NCBI GenBank assembly: GCA_036250195.1
Contig: JAVHZZ010000001.1
Span: 379,312,407-379,376,406 of the forward strand
From: Mixophyes australis
Taxonomy: Eukaryota > Chordata > Amphibia > Anura > Limnodynastidae
Length of the DNA: 64,000 bases
Direction: 5' to 3'
Shown: in pieces, positions 22,749-33,270 of the stretch
How the letters are laid out: each line of letters starts with the position of its first letter
Numbering within the stretch: the first letter of the stretch is position 1
Position numbers and translations under genes: made by a program
Notes under the pieces: model-generated
Told to the model about the DNA's origin: nothing
Seen by the model: the letters and a program-made list of their open reading frames with translations, nothing else
Databases searched by the model: none

Positions 22749-23940
22749 GAATTACGTTACCGGCAGGTATGCAACGCTTACGATATTCGGTTCCTCAACA
22801 AAGGGTGGATGGACGGACGCGTCGTATAAAGCAGGAAAGAACGTAATACGTCTAAGACCTGTGGTTCACTGTGTGTTGCGAAACCGAATGTCCTCTGTTG
22901 CATAGACTGAAGGAACGCTAATTAGAATCTATAGACAAGAAAGAAAAATGTTTCTTTTTATTGTCGTTTTATGTTTTAAAAGTGTATTGCATTGCTGTGC
23001 GTATGTGTAGTTCCTGCTGTGCGTACGCGAACTTCCGGTAGATTTGCCACGTGGTTGAACAATAGTTTTGATAGTTGTTATATGCATACTGTAAGCACTT
23101 GGTAAAGTCTCTGAAAAGATAGTGCCATTGTTTGGGAAAGTTATTTTCTGTACAGAAAACAAAGGTTATGTGTGTGTATGTGAATGAATACATAAAGGAA
23201 AAAGTATACTGGTAATTATAGGCAACTATAGGTTTTCGCACATGCACCCAATACTAATCACGACATTCACTGATAAAGGGTATTGTTTGCTGGAAAGGAC
23301 AGAGCATGGCAGTGTTATCTGTGGTCCGCATAATGAATCATTGAGCTGTGCAAATCGACCGCATGGCAAGGCCGTGATTGAGTATTGGGAGGGCAGTGTG
23401 GTACTATTTGAAAATTGATAGCGCTTTAGTTCAGGTGTGTCTGACGGGGCATGTTAAAAAAAGGTGACCTGACAACAAAGGTTCTGTTCTAGGGCTGAGC
23501 AGGATATAAAGAAACCTTTGTGTGAGTGGTGTTCTGTTCTAACAAAGAGCAGGTGATAAAGAGACACCACAGAGTATACTTGGCAGGTATACTCAAAGCG
23601 AAAATAACAGGTTTTCGCGGCATTCCCAAATATTAATCGCAAAGCTTACCGATAGTTAGTATCCGTAGGCGGTGCGATTGGACCGCATGGTTGATTTAGT
23701 GCAGCCGTGATTGCGACTTGGGAGATGTGGGAGGAAATACGCTGCAACCACTGATATTCTTGATTGATATCTGGTGCTGACAGTGGTAAAGTACTCAAAC
23801 TAGGAAGGGCATTGATATCTTAAGGGGACGTGCCTGTTGAAAACGTCCATGAATACAAAAAAATCTCTAGTAAGTTCTGTTTGAAAGGAGAACAGGTAAA
23901 AGTCTTTTTGTGTAGCGTTGAGAAATAGGTTGTTTTCACA
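22749..23940 (+). other. Long structured ERV leader
   Basis: About 1.2 kb lie between the primer site and the gag start, with no long frame. Two related ~130-bp blocks (about 23232-23395 and 23608-23730) share GGTTTTCGC, CCGCATGG and GCCGTGATTG. In the first, CCCAATACTAATCACG can pair with CGTGATTGAGTATTGGG. Between them are two tandem hairpins at 23475-23521 and 23526-23570. This is the expected place for dimerisation, packaging or internal ribosome entry signals; the function is inferred from position only. Confidence 0.6.
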
Positions 23941-25335
23941 ATGGATATGAAGCAAACGATAGAGATAGTTCATGTTGTGCTGCCTAATGAATGGCCGGTT
24001 GGTTCGGCAAAATATGTTATGTATAATAAATACGGTGCGTATGCTACGGCATACTGCGACAAATGGGTCAAGATGACCCGGGAGTGTGTGAAAACTTTCC
24101 CAAACATAGGTACTCTTGACTCAGAGGTGTTAAATAATGTTAGAGATAAAGTGCCGTTGATTAAATCAACAAAAATGAGAATTGAACATGATGACTGTTT
24201 AAAATTGTGGCAAATGGAAGGTAACACGTGGCAGAGCAGCGAACGCACAGCGGAAGTGAGTGTAAGGAAAAACACGTGTTCAGCGGAAGTAAGCGTACCG
24301 GAAACAAGCATTCCGGAAGTGTGCGTTGCAAAGCGTGGCGAACTGAGCGCAAACACGCCCCCGATAAATTCGGTTGGGGCGGGAAGTACAGCCAATACCA
24401 AAAATGTAAAAATGGTAACTAGTAACTTGTATGGTGTTTTAAGTAATGTTAAAAGTAATGTTTCAGGACAAAGAAGAGGAACGGTCCCACCAGCAGGGGC
24501 AGCTGCTGAAAGTGGTGAGAATAATGAAAAGGTTAACACAGGGGGAGACATTCATTGTACTGCAACAGCAATTCCAGCAACTAGGTCAGAACAGAGTGAT
24601 TTGGTAGGCTTATATCCCATCCGCAGAACAGCAGTTCCCAATGGGAAAGCGGACAGAGATGGTGTAGTTCCCATGAAACAAGTAGCAGTGTATTCTCCAT
24701 GGACTAAGACGGAACTATTTACAATTATGTCTGATTTCCCTGATCCTAGAAAAGATTTGGCCAAGTGTCAGAAATTTATTAGACATTTAGGTAATGCACA
24801 TGAACCTACTAATAAAGATTGGCGAGTGCTGTTTAGAGCTTGTCTTCCTCTCGATACTGATATACAGATGTTCATTGAGGGTTGTAATTTGGAGAAGGAT
24901 AAACCCTTAACTGAGGATAACAATCAGCATAATATTAGATGTATAATCAAAGAGTTGGCCGTATATTTTCCAGTGACTGTGGAATGGGGCAAAATATGCA
25001 ACATCAAACAAAAAGGTAATGAGAATACAACTGATTATTTTTCAAGGGCGCTACCGGGCATTACTAAGTACACAGGAATATGGGATATAATGGTAAATCC
25101 ACATTACAGGGAGGTAACTGTTGCAGTACTAATGGACGGCCTCCGGGAGGATCTAAGGACCTGGATACAAACCTCTTTTCCTAATTGGAGAGGTCGCACG
25201 GTAACTGATATTAGAGAGCATGCTATAGAACATGATAAAAATATATGTAAAAAGGAAAAAGCACAGAGTGATAGGTTAATGATGTTGAGTATCCAGGCAT
25301 TAGAAAAAACTACATCCACAACCTCAGAATTATAA
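23941..25335 (+). CDS. gag: ERV Gag (matrix-like and capsid), 464 aa
   Basis: Structural polyprotein of the provirus, which would assemble the particle in the cytoplasm. The start at 23941 is the first ATG of the long frame (AATGGATATG context). Residue 2 is Asp, so the usual N-terminal glycine for myristoylation is absent. Residues ~1-100 are a matrix-like basic/aromatic domain. Residues ~105-145 hold short SAEVSV/PEVCVA-type repeats, and ~145-240 a low-complexity linker. Residues ~245-450 read as a gammaretrovirus-type capsid, opening with YSPWTKTEL and containing a major-homology-like stretch (IKQKGNENTTDYFSRA). The C-terminus is charged (KNICKKEKAQSDR). The frame stops at a TAA (25333-25335) just before the zinc knuckle, which lies in another frame. 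Classification as gamma/epsilon-type is by resemblance. Confidence 0.85.
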   Translation: MDMKQTIEIVHVVLPNEWPVGSAKYVMYNKYGAYATAYCDKWVKMTRECVKTFPNIGTLDSEVLNNVRDKVPLIKSTKMRIEHDDCLKLWQMEGNTWQSSERTAEVSVRKNTCSAEVSVPETSIPEVCVAKRGELSANTPPINSVGAGSTANTKNVKMVTSNLYGVLSNVKSNVSGQRRGTVPPAGAAAESGENNEKVNTGGDIHCTATAIPATRSEQSDLVGLYPIRRTAVPNGKADRDGVVPMKQVAVYSPWTKTELFTIMSDFPDPRKDLAKCQKFIRHLGNAHEPTNKDWRVLFRACLPLDTDIQMFIEGCNLEKDKPLTEDNNQHNIRCIIKELAVYFPVTVEWGKICNIKQKGNENTTDYFSRALPGITKYTGIWDIMVNPHYREVTVAVLMDGLREDLRTWIQTSFPNWRGRTVTDIREHAIEHDKNICKKEKAQSDRLMMLSIQALEKTTSTTSEL

Positions 25336-25657
25336 AAACCACTATAAGGGACGAAAGAAACAGAAATCTTTGAAGTGTTTTAACTGTCTTAAAAAGGGAC
25401 ATTTGAGGAAAGATTGCAAAGAAAATATTAGAGCCAAGGCTAAGAAAATGGGACACGAAGCAAAGAGACTTGGCCCACCTAAGGGGGAATCACATAGACA
25501 CCCACAGAGACGGCGCACACAAGTCTCGGAGACTTCTCAACAGTTTCCTGTGCACCTCATAGCAGCCAATGCCTTGGGGGAGAACCATAGTCAACCCTGG
25601 AGGTTAGGTCAGACCTGTAGTCCTACAAACAGGTGGGGTTTAAACTGTGGTAAGTAG
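25304..25657 (+). pseudogene. ERV nucleocapsid segment, out of frame with Gag
   Basis: Frame 2 is open from the A-run at 25304-25309 to a stop at 25657 and carries one CX2CX4HX4C zinc knuckle (CFNCLKKGHLRKDC, from about 25376), preceded and followed by basic residues, as in retroviral nucleocapsids that bind genomic RNA. It overlaps the last ten codons of gag in the +1 frame. The simplest reading is a one-base indel, with the AAAAAA run as the likely site; programmed shifting is less likely because the needed change is not -1. After the knuckle the frame becomes Arg/Gln/Pro-rich and then ends. No protease motif follows. Confidence 0.75.
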
Positions 25658-25659
25658 TA

Positions 25660-26405
25660 GTGTACAAGAAACTGATTTCTAAAAGGTAACCTTGGTTGAT
25701 TTTGTTTGTTCATTTATGTTGTGAAATGTTTGTTGTCCTAAATTGCTAGTCGACGGCAAAGAATAGAAATGTTTGTTTTGTATGCTGTTTTAAGATAACT
25801 ATCTTGTTTTTCTTTTCACAGATAAAAGGGACACAAAAGAAGTATAGACAAGTGTTTAAAAAGGGTGAGATAGAGAAATAGAAGAATTACTCTTGAAAGA
25901 CTAATTAACAATAGACAATTGGAACACTCTTTTGTTTTAGGCTGCAGTGACTCATGATAATTTGTTTGGCTGAGAATCATTATCCAACAATGAAGTATGT
26001 ATATACTTTGCTCCAAAATATCGTTTTATGTATTTCAGAGAAAATATGAGTCACTAAGAGTACATTTTTACATTTCTCTATTATAAGTTAGAAAAGTCCG
26101 TTGAAAAGGTATGTAGTCAATGAGATACCGAGTTCTTAACGAACAAATGACGGACGACACTGGATTGCACTGTTAAGAACCCCTAGTCAAGTATGGGGAG
26201 GGGTCATAGTTAGCAAATAGCTAAGGGGAACAGTGGAATGAATACAGCCATTTCCCCATAGAGTCAGAGTCCAATCCAGCTGTCATTTTGTTGTAAAAAA
26301 AATCTCCCTTTCTACATGTATGTTTGTATTCAAACCTTTGTATTCCCATCATTCATTGCTTTCCTATTTCTCATTCTTTACAACAAACGCTAGTCTCTCT
26401 CTCGC

Positions 26406-26467
<62 letters not shown>

Positions 26468-26586
26468 CCTCTCTCTCTCTCTACTTCTCTCTCTCTACTT
26501 CTCTCTCTCTCTACTTCCCTCTCTCTCTCTCTCTCTCTCTACTTCTCTCTCTCTCTACTTCTCTCTCTCTACTTCTCTCTCTCTCT

Positions 26587-26640
<54 letters not shown>

Positions 26641-29573
26641 TCTGGTAGAGATAAAATCAGACAGTCTCAACAATGGGGCTAAAACATATTTTATGTTTTT
26701 ACATAAGACAAATTCAGAGATACACACACTAGATTGACATGAGTTACAGAAACAGTCAGGGGTTTTGTTTTCATGTGTATAGAAACTGCTGATTTTAAGC
26801 AGAAAGGTTCTGTTGTGGAAATACGATTCATGTATTATAGATTGCATATCTGTTTTGTTTTTTTTTTGTTTTGGCTCGTGCCTCCTGTACAAAAATGTGC
26901 CTTTATATGGATGCACAAAGGGTGGGCAGGACAGGAGGACAGAAGAATGCTAGAGGTGAGGCATACAGATATGCATCTCTGTATAGAACATTGGAGTAGG
27001 ATTTTTACCACAAGATACGACATAATGTGAAACCCTAGAAAATGTAGAATTTTCATGTTTTATAATTTTCACTGTTAGACAGGCATGTACTGGATACTGT
27101 TATATTTGAAGAAAGTGTTATAGAAAGTGACCTCTTTGCCTTTCCCACTTAGTCAAGTAGCTGAATATGAGGTACTGAGAATGACATGTGAGTTGGCAGA
27201 GGGAAAATCGATTGATATACATTGGTCTTTAGCATTTTTCTAGTCTAGAGGGCGATGTTGAGGTGACTGAGAAATCGTTTTATAGCAATACCAGCACATG
27301 ATTAGGACACTACATAGAGGACTTTATACAGTGACACAGTTACCAACTGAAGTAGCTGCTAGTAAGGTCCACACTTACACGCACAACCATACAGGGCTGT
27401 CACACCAGGGAGAACATAGCTGTCAAATAGACAACAGGGTTTTATGTGACAGCTAACAAATCTATGTTTTGTTTGTTTTTCGTTGTATTGTTTTAGTTTT
27501 AAAAAGGTGAACACACACACACATGCACGCATGCACATATTGGTTAATATAGGAAGATTTGTGTTACCTGAGGGATAAACTGTCTGGAAGGTGAAGAGAT
27601 GTGGTGAGGAGTCTGGTGGACTCTGGAGAGATGGACAAGGTAGACTAATAGAGCCATCCCATATCCCTCCTGCTGATGGGTTTTCCTCCAGGTAAAACAA
27701 ATACACGTCATCCAATTACCACCATGCAGGATCCTCAAGTATACACTGGTGTACCAATGAAATATGTCTGGGTAGAGGTGTATTGAAATGTGTCTAATGT
27801 ATTACTGTTTCATACTCAAAGCTTTTGTTATTTAATGTGATAGTCCTAGAGTTATAATAGATGATAGGGGTATTCATGTTATTGATAATAGATGTATAAT
27901 GTATGAGTAGTGGTAACAAATCACATACTTTCAATTAGCCATAAACCAGTGTGAACATAAAGTAGTGGTATTCGGTAGAATGAATTGAATAGAATAAGAG
28001 TTGGAACTTGATTGAAGTGCCACTAGTCCTTTCCCGCTACCAAGAGATCACCCCTGGGCAGACTCCTAACCTGTCAGTTTTTGAAATGTTCTTGACCCCT
28101 CGTGAGATGAGATTGTAACTGGGAGGCTAGGTTAGACCTTGAGAGAAGGTAAATAGTGAGACAGCAACTGAGAATGTCCAAAACACTGTTTCCTGAAAGG
28201 TCACACTAACTGTCAGGATGTTGGATCAGGAGAGTAAGTTGTGGAGCAGAAATTTCTTAAGCTTAGGTTATTTGCCAGACAGGTACCAGGTGTAGGCTAC
28301 CAGCCTCACGGCTTCAAGGGTAGCAGAGACACACTGGTGCCCATACCACCCACTGCAGAGGGGCCAACACTCAGAGAAGGGTCCAAGGGCACTCATGAGT
28401 CTGTACTGGAAGGCCTCGAATGCAGTTAGTAGCACCTGAGCCAAAGGCTAAGACTGTTGTCCAGCATGAAGTTGTAGTTTTTCCTGTTTTGTGTTCTCTC
28501 ATTTCACTCTCTTCTCAGGACGGTTAATTCTTTTGATTATTAGCAGGTGACAGAGACTGGTTCGGGTAATGATAAGGAGGTATTGGGGAGGAAGAAGTTA
28601 GTAGCATAATCAGTCCGGCCAATTACTCTATTCAATTCAGGGGTAAAGGAAAATTTGGAAACCTTGGAGCTTGGAGAAAGTGCGAGGGGCTATTGTCTGA
28701 GTAGCATTACGTCCGTAAGTACGGCGACCCCATAGTAAAAAAAAAGAGACACACCCAGCGATGCCAGTCCAGTAATATTCGGACTTGAGCAGGCATCCTT
28801 GAGAATGATTATCATTCTTGGGAGGGTAAGGTTTTAGACCAAACAAAGTGCTGGGCGTGCTCACGCGTGCCTCAGTGATTATATCAAGTAGGATTAGTTC
28901 TCTTTCCACTAAATATTCTTGAGGTACCCGAACCATGGGTGGGAGGTCACTAGGGGAAAAAGTAGGACACCTAGGTCCCTTAGTCTGAAGTCTCCCAATG
29001 CTTTACAAGCCGATCACTGTTAAATCTGAGTATTGGGAGACTGGGAAGAACGAACAGACAATAGCCCGCCCACAAGTGTTGATGAAAAGAACTGGTGACA
29101 TTATTAGATGTGTGTATATTAACGCAAGCTGAAGGAGATTGCATATGACATTACTGATAGACATAGGATGATGCTATTGATGAACATGAAGTGTTTAAAT
29201 GTATTCTGAGCTTAAAGACATGCGTTGGACAGAAGAACCTGTTAAACTTGAAGAACTATAGTAGAGAATTCTGTATAGCTGATACACGTTCTACTGTACC
29301 ATGTACCTTTCCAAATAATGTATTAAGTGTTTTATTGCACCCTTGAAGGGCATACAAAAAGTTATCTCCAAGCTCCAGAAGTGTACGGTTTATAGTAAAA
29401 GAAGAAGTCGTTTAGAGGATTAAGACTCTCTCTTATGATAATTTGTTTAGATCTACGAACAGCGTGGACATACACCAAGGGGGATTTGTATTACATAACA
29501 ATGAAACGTGGTACTGAGATCCTGCATATAACATCTTTAAGGTGATAGTTTATTGTACTATCAAAGGGTGGAC
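25660..29573 (+). other. ERV interior without recognisable pol or env
   Basis: About 3.9 kb with only short frames. I looked for protease DTG, RT YxDD and integrase DDE or HHCC motifs and for envelope-like signal, CX6CC and membrane segments on both strands, and found none. It includes a long CT microsatellite and CA-rich patches. The last bases before the 3' LTR (TCAAAGGGTGGAC, 29561-29573) are a weak polypurine tract. The origin of this filler is unknown. Confidence 0.6.
26397..26639 (+). repeat. (CT)n microsatellite with CTACTT interruptions
   Basis: About 240 bp of CT dinucleotides broken by CTACTTCTCT and CCCC. The long open frames across it on both strands are artefacts of the repeat. 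Confidence 0.97.
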
Positions 29574-30412
29574 TGTTGAAGTTGTATAATTGGATGAACG
29601 AAAGTATATTGGTTTAATATTGGTTTGCCGTGCGTATTGCGAAGTGTACGCCACGTGTTACGTGGCGTGACGCGATCACACGGTAAAATACGCACGCACA
29701 CACTCGCATTACAACAGTTAGTTATTTATATAATTTCATATTGGTTCTGTTACACTGTAATTCAGGAGCAGATAGTATTCGGTTTATTATTAGTCTATAT
29801 ATATAGTGATTATATGTACATTGTAGTGTTATTAAAGGTTTAGGTAATAGGAAAGGTGTCATGCCTGATATCATATTGAAGCCCTAATCATCAGCAGCTG
29901 TCCGGTGCAGTCGGCGAAGAGATCGCACATTGCATACTTTAGTTATTGATATTAGAGAGTAAACCTTTGTATGATACTGGCTATGAAAAGGAGCAGACCC
30001 CCTGGACAGAAGACCCCCACCTTTGGATTCCTTAGATTGAATCAACCTATTACCTGTCTGGCCTGGACCCACCCAACGTCTGGACCTATAGAAACAATCT
30101 ACGTCATCTCTATTGTTCACAATGAAACACTGACTGTATATATATTAGCTGCATCCCCCACCAGGGTCTCAGTCTACTCAGACCAGTTATCTAACAGATA
30201 CACTGTTCCATTGGGACCCATGGAAGCGCAGCGATTGCAGCGGTATGTATGTATGTAACTTTTGGTATTGGCTGTACTGTACTTTATCATGATATATTAA
30301 TGTATTGAATTGTTGACTATTTACATCTGCTAAAATAAACCACCATGTGCTTTGGACACACATACAATTGATTGGGCAATGCTTATTTTAAAACGATAAA
30401 ATTACTTTAATA
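29574..30412 (+). repeat. 3' LTR of the ERV
   Basis: Same length as the 5' LTR. Differences noted: C/T at the ninth to tenth base region (GTCG versus GTTG), G/A in GATC(G/A)CACGG and A/T near 30297. It carries the same palindrome, AATAAA signal and 95-codon frame (29971-30258). It is followed by CGAG and then non-element sequence. Confidence 0.95.
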
Positions 30413-30557
30413 CGAGTAATATGGAGAACATTGGAAAGAGAGAAAAATTCAATAGATCAAGTGCAAATTTAAACAATAATATAAATAAAATGATAAAATG
30501 TACTTTACATTTTTCAATTGATTAAGGCATGGTATCATTATTGTCCATATGGTAGAT

Positions 30558-31763
30558 ATACAATATAAGGACAAAAGTATTCGGATGCTTGACCATTACA
30601 CCAAAAGGGACTGTAGTGACATTGTATTCAAATACATATATGTTAATATGGAGTTGGTCCCCCTTTTGCAGCAATAACAGATTCCACGCTTCTTGGAAGG
30701 CTCTCCACATGATGTTGGAGTGTTTCCTTGGGAATTTGTGCCTATTCATTCTGTAGAGCTTGTATAAGGTTAGGCACTGATGTTGGACGAGAAGGTCTGG
30801 CTCGCAATCTCCATTTCAGTTCAACCCAAAGGTGTTTGGGGGGGGTTGAGGTCAGCAATCTGTGTGGGCCAGTCAAATGCTTCCATACCAAACTCATCAA
30901 ACCATGCCTTTGTAGTCCTTACTTTGTGCACTGTGGCACAGTCATGTTGGGAAAGAGAAGGGTCTTCCCCAAACTGTTTCCACAAAGTTGGAAGCATAGC
31001 ATTGTCCAGAATGACTTGGTGTGCTGAAGCATTAAAATTGCTCTTCACTGGAGATAAGGGGCCTAACCCGAACCCTGAAAAATAGCCCCATACCATGATT
31101 CCTTCTCCACCAAATTTCACGGTTGGCATAATCCAGTCAGGCAGGTAATGTTCTCTCGGCATCTGCCAAACCCAGGCTTTCCCATCTGGCTGCCAAACAG
31201 AGACGCGTGATTCGTCACTCCACAGAACACTTTTCCACTGCAACACAGTCTAGTGTTGGTGTGCTTTACATCACTCCATCCAACGCTTGGCATTGGTCTT
31301 GGTGATGTGAGGCTTGCATGCAGAAGCTCAGCTGTGGAAACCCATTCCATTAAGCTCCCGCCGCACAGTTTTTGTGCTTACATTACTGCCAATGGGAGGT
31401 CAGAATTCTATAGCTATGGAATAGGCAGAATGTTGGTGACTTTTTCGCAGCATGCACCTTTGCAGTTTTTGTCTCCGTTCTGCGATTTTACGTGGTGTTC
31501 CGCTTCGTGGCTGAGTTTCTGTTGTTCCTGAATGCTTCCATTTTATAGTAATATCACAGTTGACCGTGGAATATCCAGCAGGGATGAAATTTCATGAACC
31601 ATCTTATTGCAAAGGTGGCATTATATCTTTTTTATAGCACAAATGTTTGCAAATGGAGAATGCATGGTTAGGTGCTTGATTTTATAAACCTCTGGCAAAG
31701 GATCTGAATAAAACACCTCAATCCAATAATTAACAGGGATGGGCAAAAACTTTTGCCTATGTA
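30558..31763 (-). pseudogene. Tc1-type DNA transposon relic
   Basis: The minus strand encodes pieces of a Tc1/mariner transposase. A 141-codon open stretch at 31246-30821 contains WSDESRVSVWQPDGKAW, GGEGIMVWGYFS, an aspartate in QHDCATVH and WPTQIADLNPP. These mark the DDE catalytic core (first D in SDES, second D in QHD); the third acidic residue region is lost in frameshifts. The N-terminal DNA-binding part is broken by stops. The ends are imperfect inverted repeats (AAGGACAAAAGTATTCGG at the left, complement near GGCAAAAACTTTTGCC at the right). It is a dead ~1.2-kb copy. Confidence 0.85.
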
Positions 31764-31860
31764 GTGTGTGTGTGTGTATGTTTGTGTGTGTGTTATGTAG
31801 TGTGCCCGTGTGTGTGTGTGTGTGTGTGTGTGTTTGTGTGTGTATGTAGTATGTGGGTTT
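31764..31860. repeat. (GT)n microsatellite
   Basis: GTGTGT tract interrupted by TATGTAGT, directly beyond the right end of the Tc1 relic. Frames across it are artefacts. Confidence 0.95.
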
Positions 31861-32004
31861 AAATCTGCAAGTTTTTCAGTTATTAATGAGTTGGATGTAG
31901 CTGTCAACATTTTAAAATTAATTAGCAGCTTAGCAGCTATTCCAGCACACCCATGAGGTGGTTGTCCTGTGTTGTTTTAGTTTTTATTTTAAATGTCATT
32001 CAAA

Positions 32005-32545
32005 TCCATCCAGTTGAAGGCCCAGAACAGGCTCCCCGGAACAAGGTTCTGCCCAGCGCACACCAATGGGAGATCCAATCGGGACCCGAAACCTCCATTA
32101 ACCTGGCCAGGATCCAACTGGACCACCTCCCATTCATTTCATGACAATCAGTGCAGGGGTGTCTAAATGTATAACCGGACAGACAAACAAACCAAAGCTA
32201 TCCAGTGAAAGGTCCAGAACAGTCTCCGCGATCAAAGTCTGGCCCATATACACCAATGGAAGGTCTGACTGAAATCATAACCTCCTAATATATGTCCTGG
32301 GATCCAATGTTACCAGTCTGTGAAGTTTTTATCCAAATCCCTCCAGTGGAAGGCTCGGAACAGGCTCCCCCGGTCAAAGTTCTGCTGAGCACACACCAAC
32401 AGGAGGACCGACTGGGACCCTAACCCCCTTTAAAACTGGCCAGGATCGAACTGGACTATCTTGCGTTGGTTTCATCCCAATTGGTGCAGGGTTTTCTAAA
32501 TGCATAACCGGACAGACAAACAAACCAAATTTATCCATCTATTTA
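32005..32545 (+). repeat. Three degenerate tandem copies of a ~150-190 bp repeat
   Basis: Blocks with ATCCAGTTGAAGGCCCAGAA and CACACCAATGGGAG recur at about 32005, 32198 and 32340. Two units end with the same run, ATAACCGGACAGACAAACAA (32171 and 32502). Units are 70-85 percent alike by eye. No coding function is evident. Confidence 0.8.
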
Positions 32546-32689
32546 GGACATGGTCACATGTACACCACAATTTTCTGGCAAGGAAACAACCCCATTCCCT
32601 TTAGTTTTTTTCTGACTGAGCGTATTGTCACTTTATAATACCATGGCTTCCAGCTCATAAAAAACAGAAACACTGTTTGTATGTCATGG

Positions 32690-33270
32690 GTGAGATCTTG
32701 AGACCATACCAAGGTTCAGCGAGGATGATAATTTGAAAAGAATGGAATTTGCTTTGTTGATCCATTCACTGCATTATTATAAGCAAACTCGGCCAACATA
32801 ATTAAATCTACCAAATCATTTTGTTGAAACCCAACATAAGTTCTAAAACACTTTTCCAGACACTGATTGACTCCCAGTCTTTCCATTAGTTTGAGGATGA
32901 TATGCAGAAGAAAAATCCAGCTGTATATTCAATGTTTCACAAAAGATGAGGATCATATCAAACACAATAGATCTGAGATAATCATGATACTTATGAATGT
33001 GAAAAATATGTTTTAAAAATAATCTTGTAGTTTTTGGTGTAGAGGATAACTTTTTCAATGAAACAATATGTGTCTTCCTTGTAAAATAATCAACCACTAT
33101 TCAAATGATATTCTATAGTTCTGACAAGGGGAGTTGATCAATACAATCTGTGTAGATCTCTCTACATGGAGGTACTGGCAATGGTTGCAATAGGCCTGGC
33201 GGTCATTGATGAGAGGATTTAATTTTGGCACACACGGAGTGTGTTTCCACATATTGATAGATCTCTTTAG
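32690..33270 (-). pseudogene. Ty3/gypsy integrase relic
   Basis: On the minus strand 33097-32843 is open for 84 codons and reads an integrase core: VDYFTRKTHIVSLKKL, a diverged SD region (IVFDMILIFCETL) and SSAYHPQTNGKT, the typical end of the core domain. Upstream in other frames comes a zinc-finger end (CAKI) and GLLQPLPVPPCREIYTDCIDQLP, and downstream a scrap like FAYNNA. Stops and frameshifts divide it. In a working element it would insert the cDNA into the genome; this copy is dead and has no attached LTR nearby. Confidence 0.8.

Larger units (their letters stand above)
21889..30412 (+). mobile_element. Endogenous retrovirus, gag-only, 8,524 bp
   Basis: Two 839-bp LTRs (21889-22727 and 29574-30412) in direct orientation flank a 6.8-kb interior. 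CGAG lies immediately outside both ends (21885-21888 and 30413-30416), a 4-bp target-site duplication as made by gamma- and epsilon-type retroviruses. I counted three substitutions between the LTRs, so the insertion is young. The interior has a primer-binding-like TGGGGGCTC, a long structured leader, an almost intact gag and a displaced zinc-knuckle frame. From about 25660 to 29573 no protease, RT, integrase or envelope coding can be recognised. It therefore looks like a non-autonomous provirus moved by enzymes supplied in trans, or one whose pol-env region was replaced. Confidence 0.9.

Noticed and set aside
23970..24551. 193-codon minus-strand frame opposite gag
   Set aside because: Antisense shadow of gag with no motif; the plus frame has the capsid features.
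25304..25310. A-AAA-AAC as a programmed -1 frameshift site for gag
   Set aside because: The zinc-knuckle frame needs a +1 (or -2) step, not -1, so an indel is simpler.
26320..26916. Frames of 115-137 codons across the CT tract
   Set aside because: Pure dinucleotide repeat gives Ser-Leu or Arg-Glu runs; not a gene.
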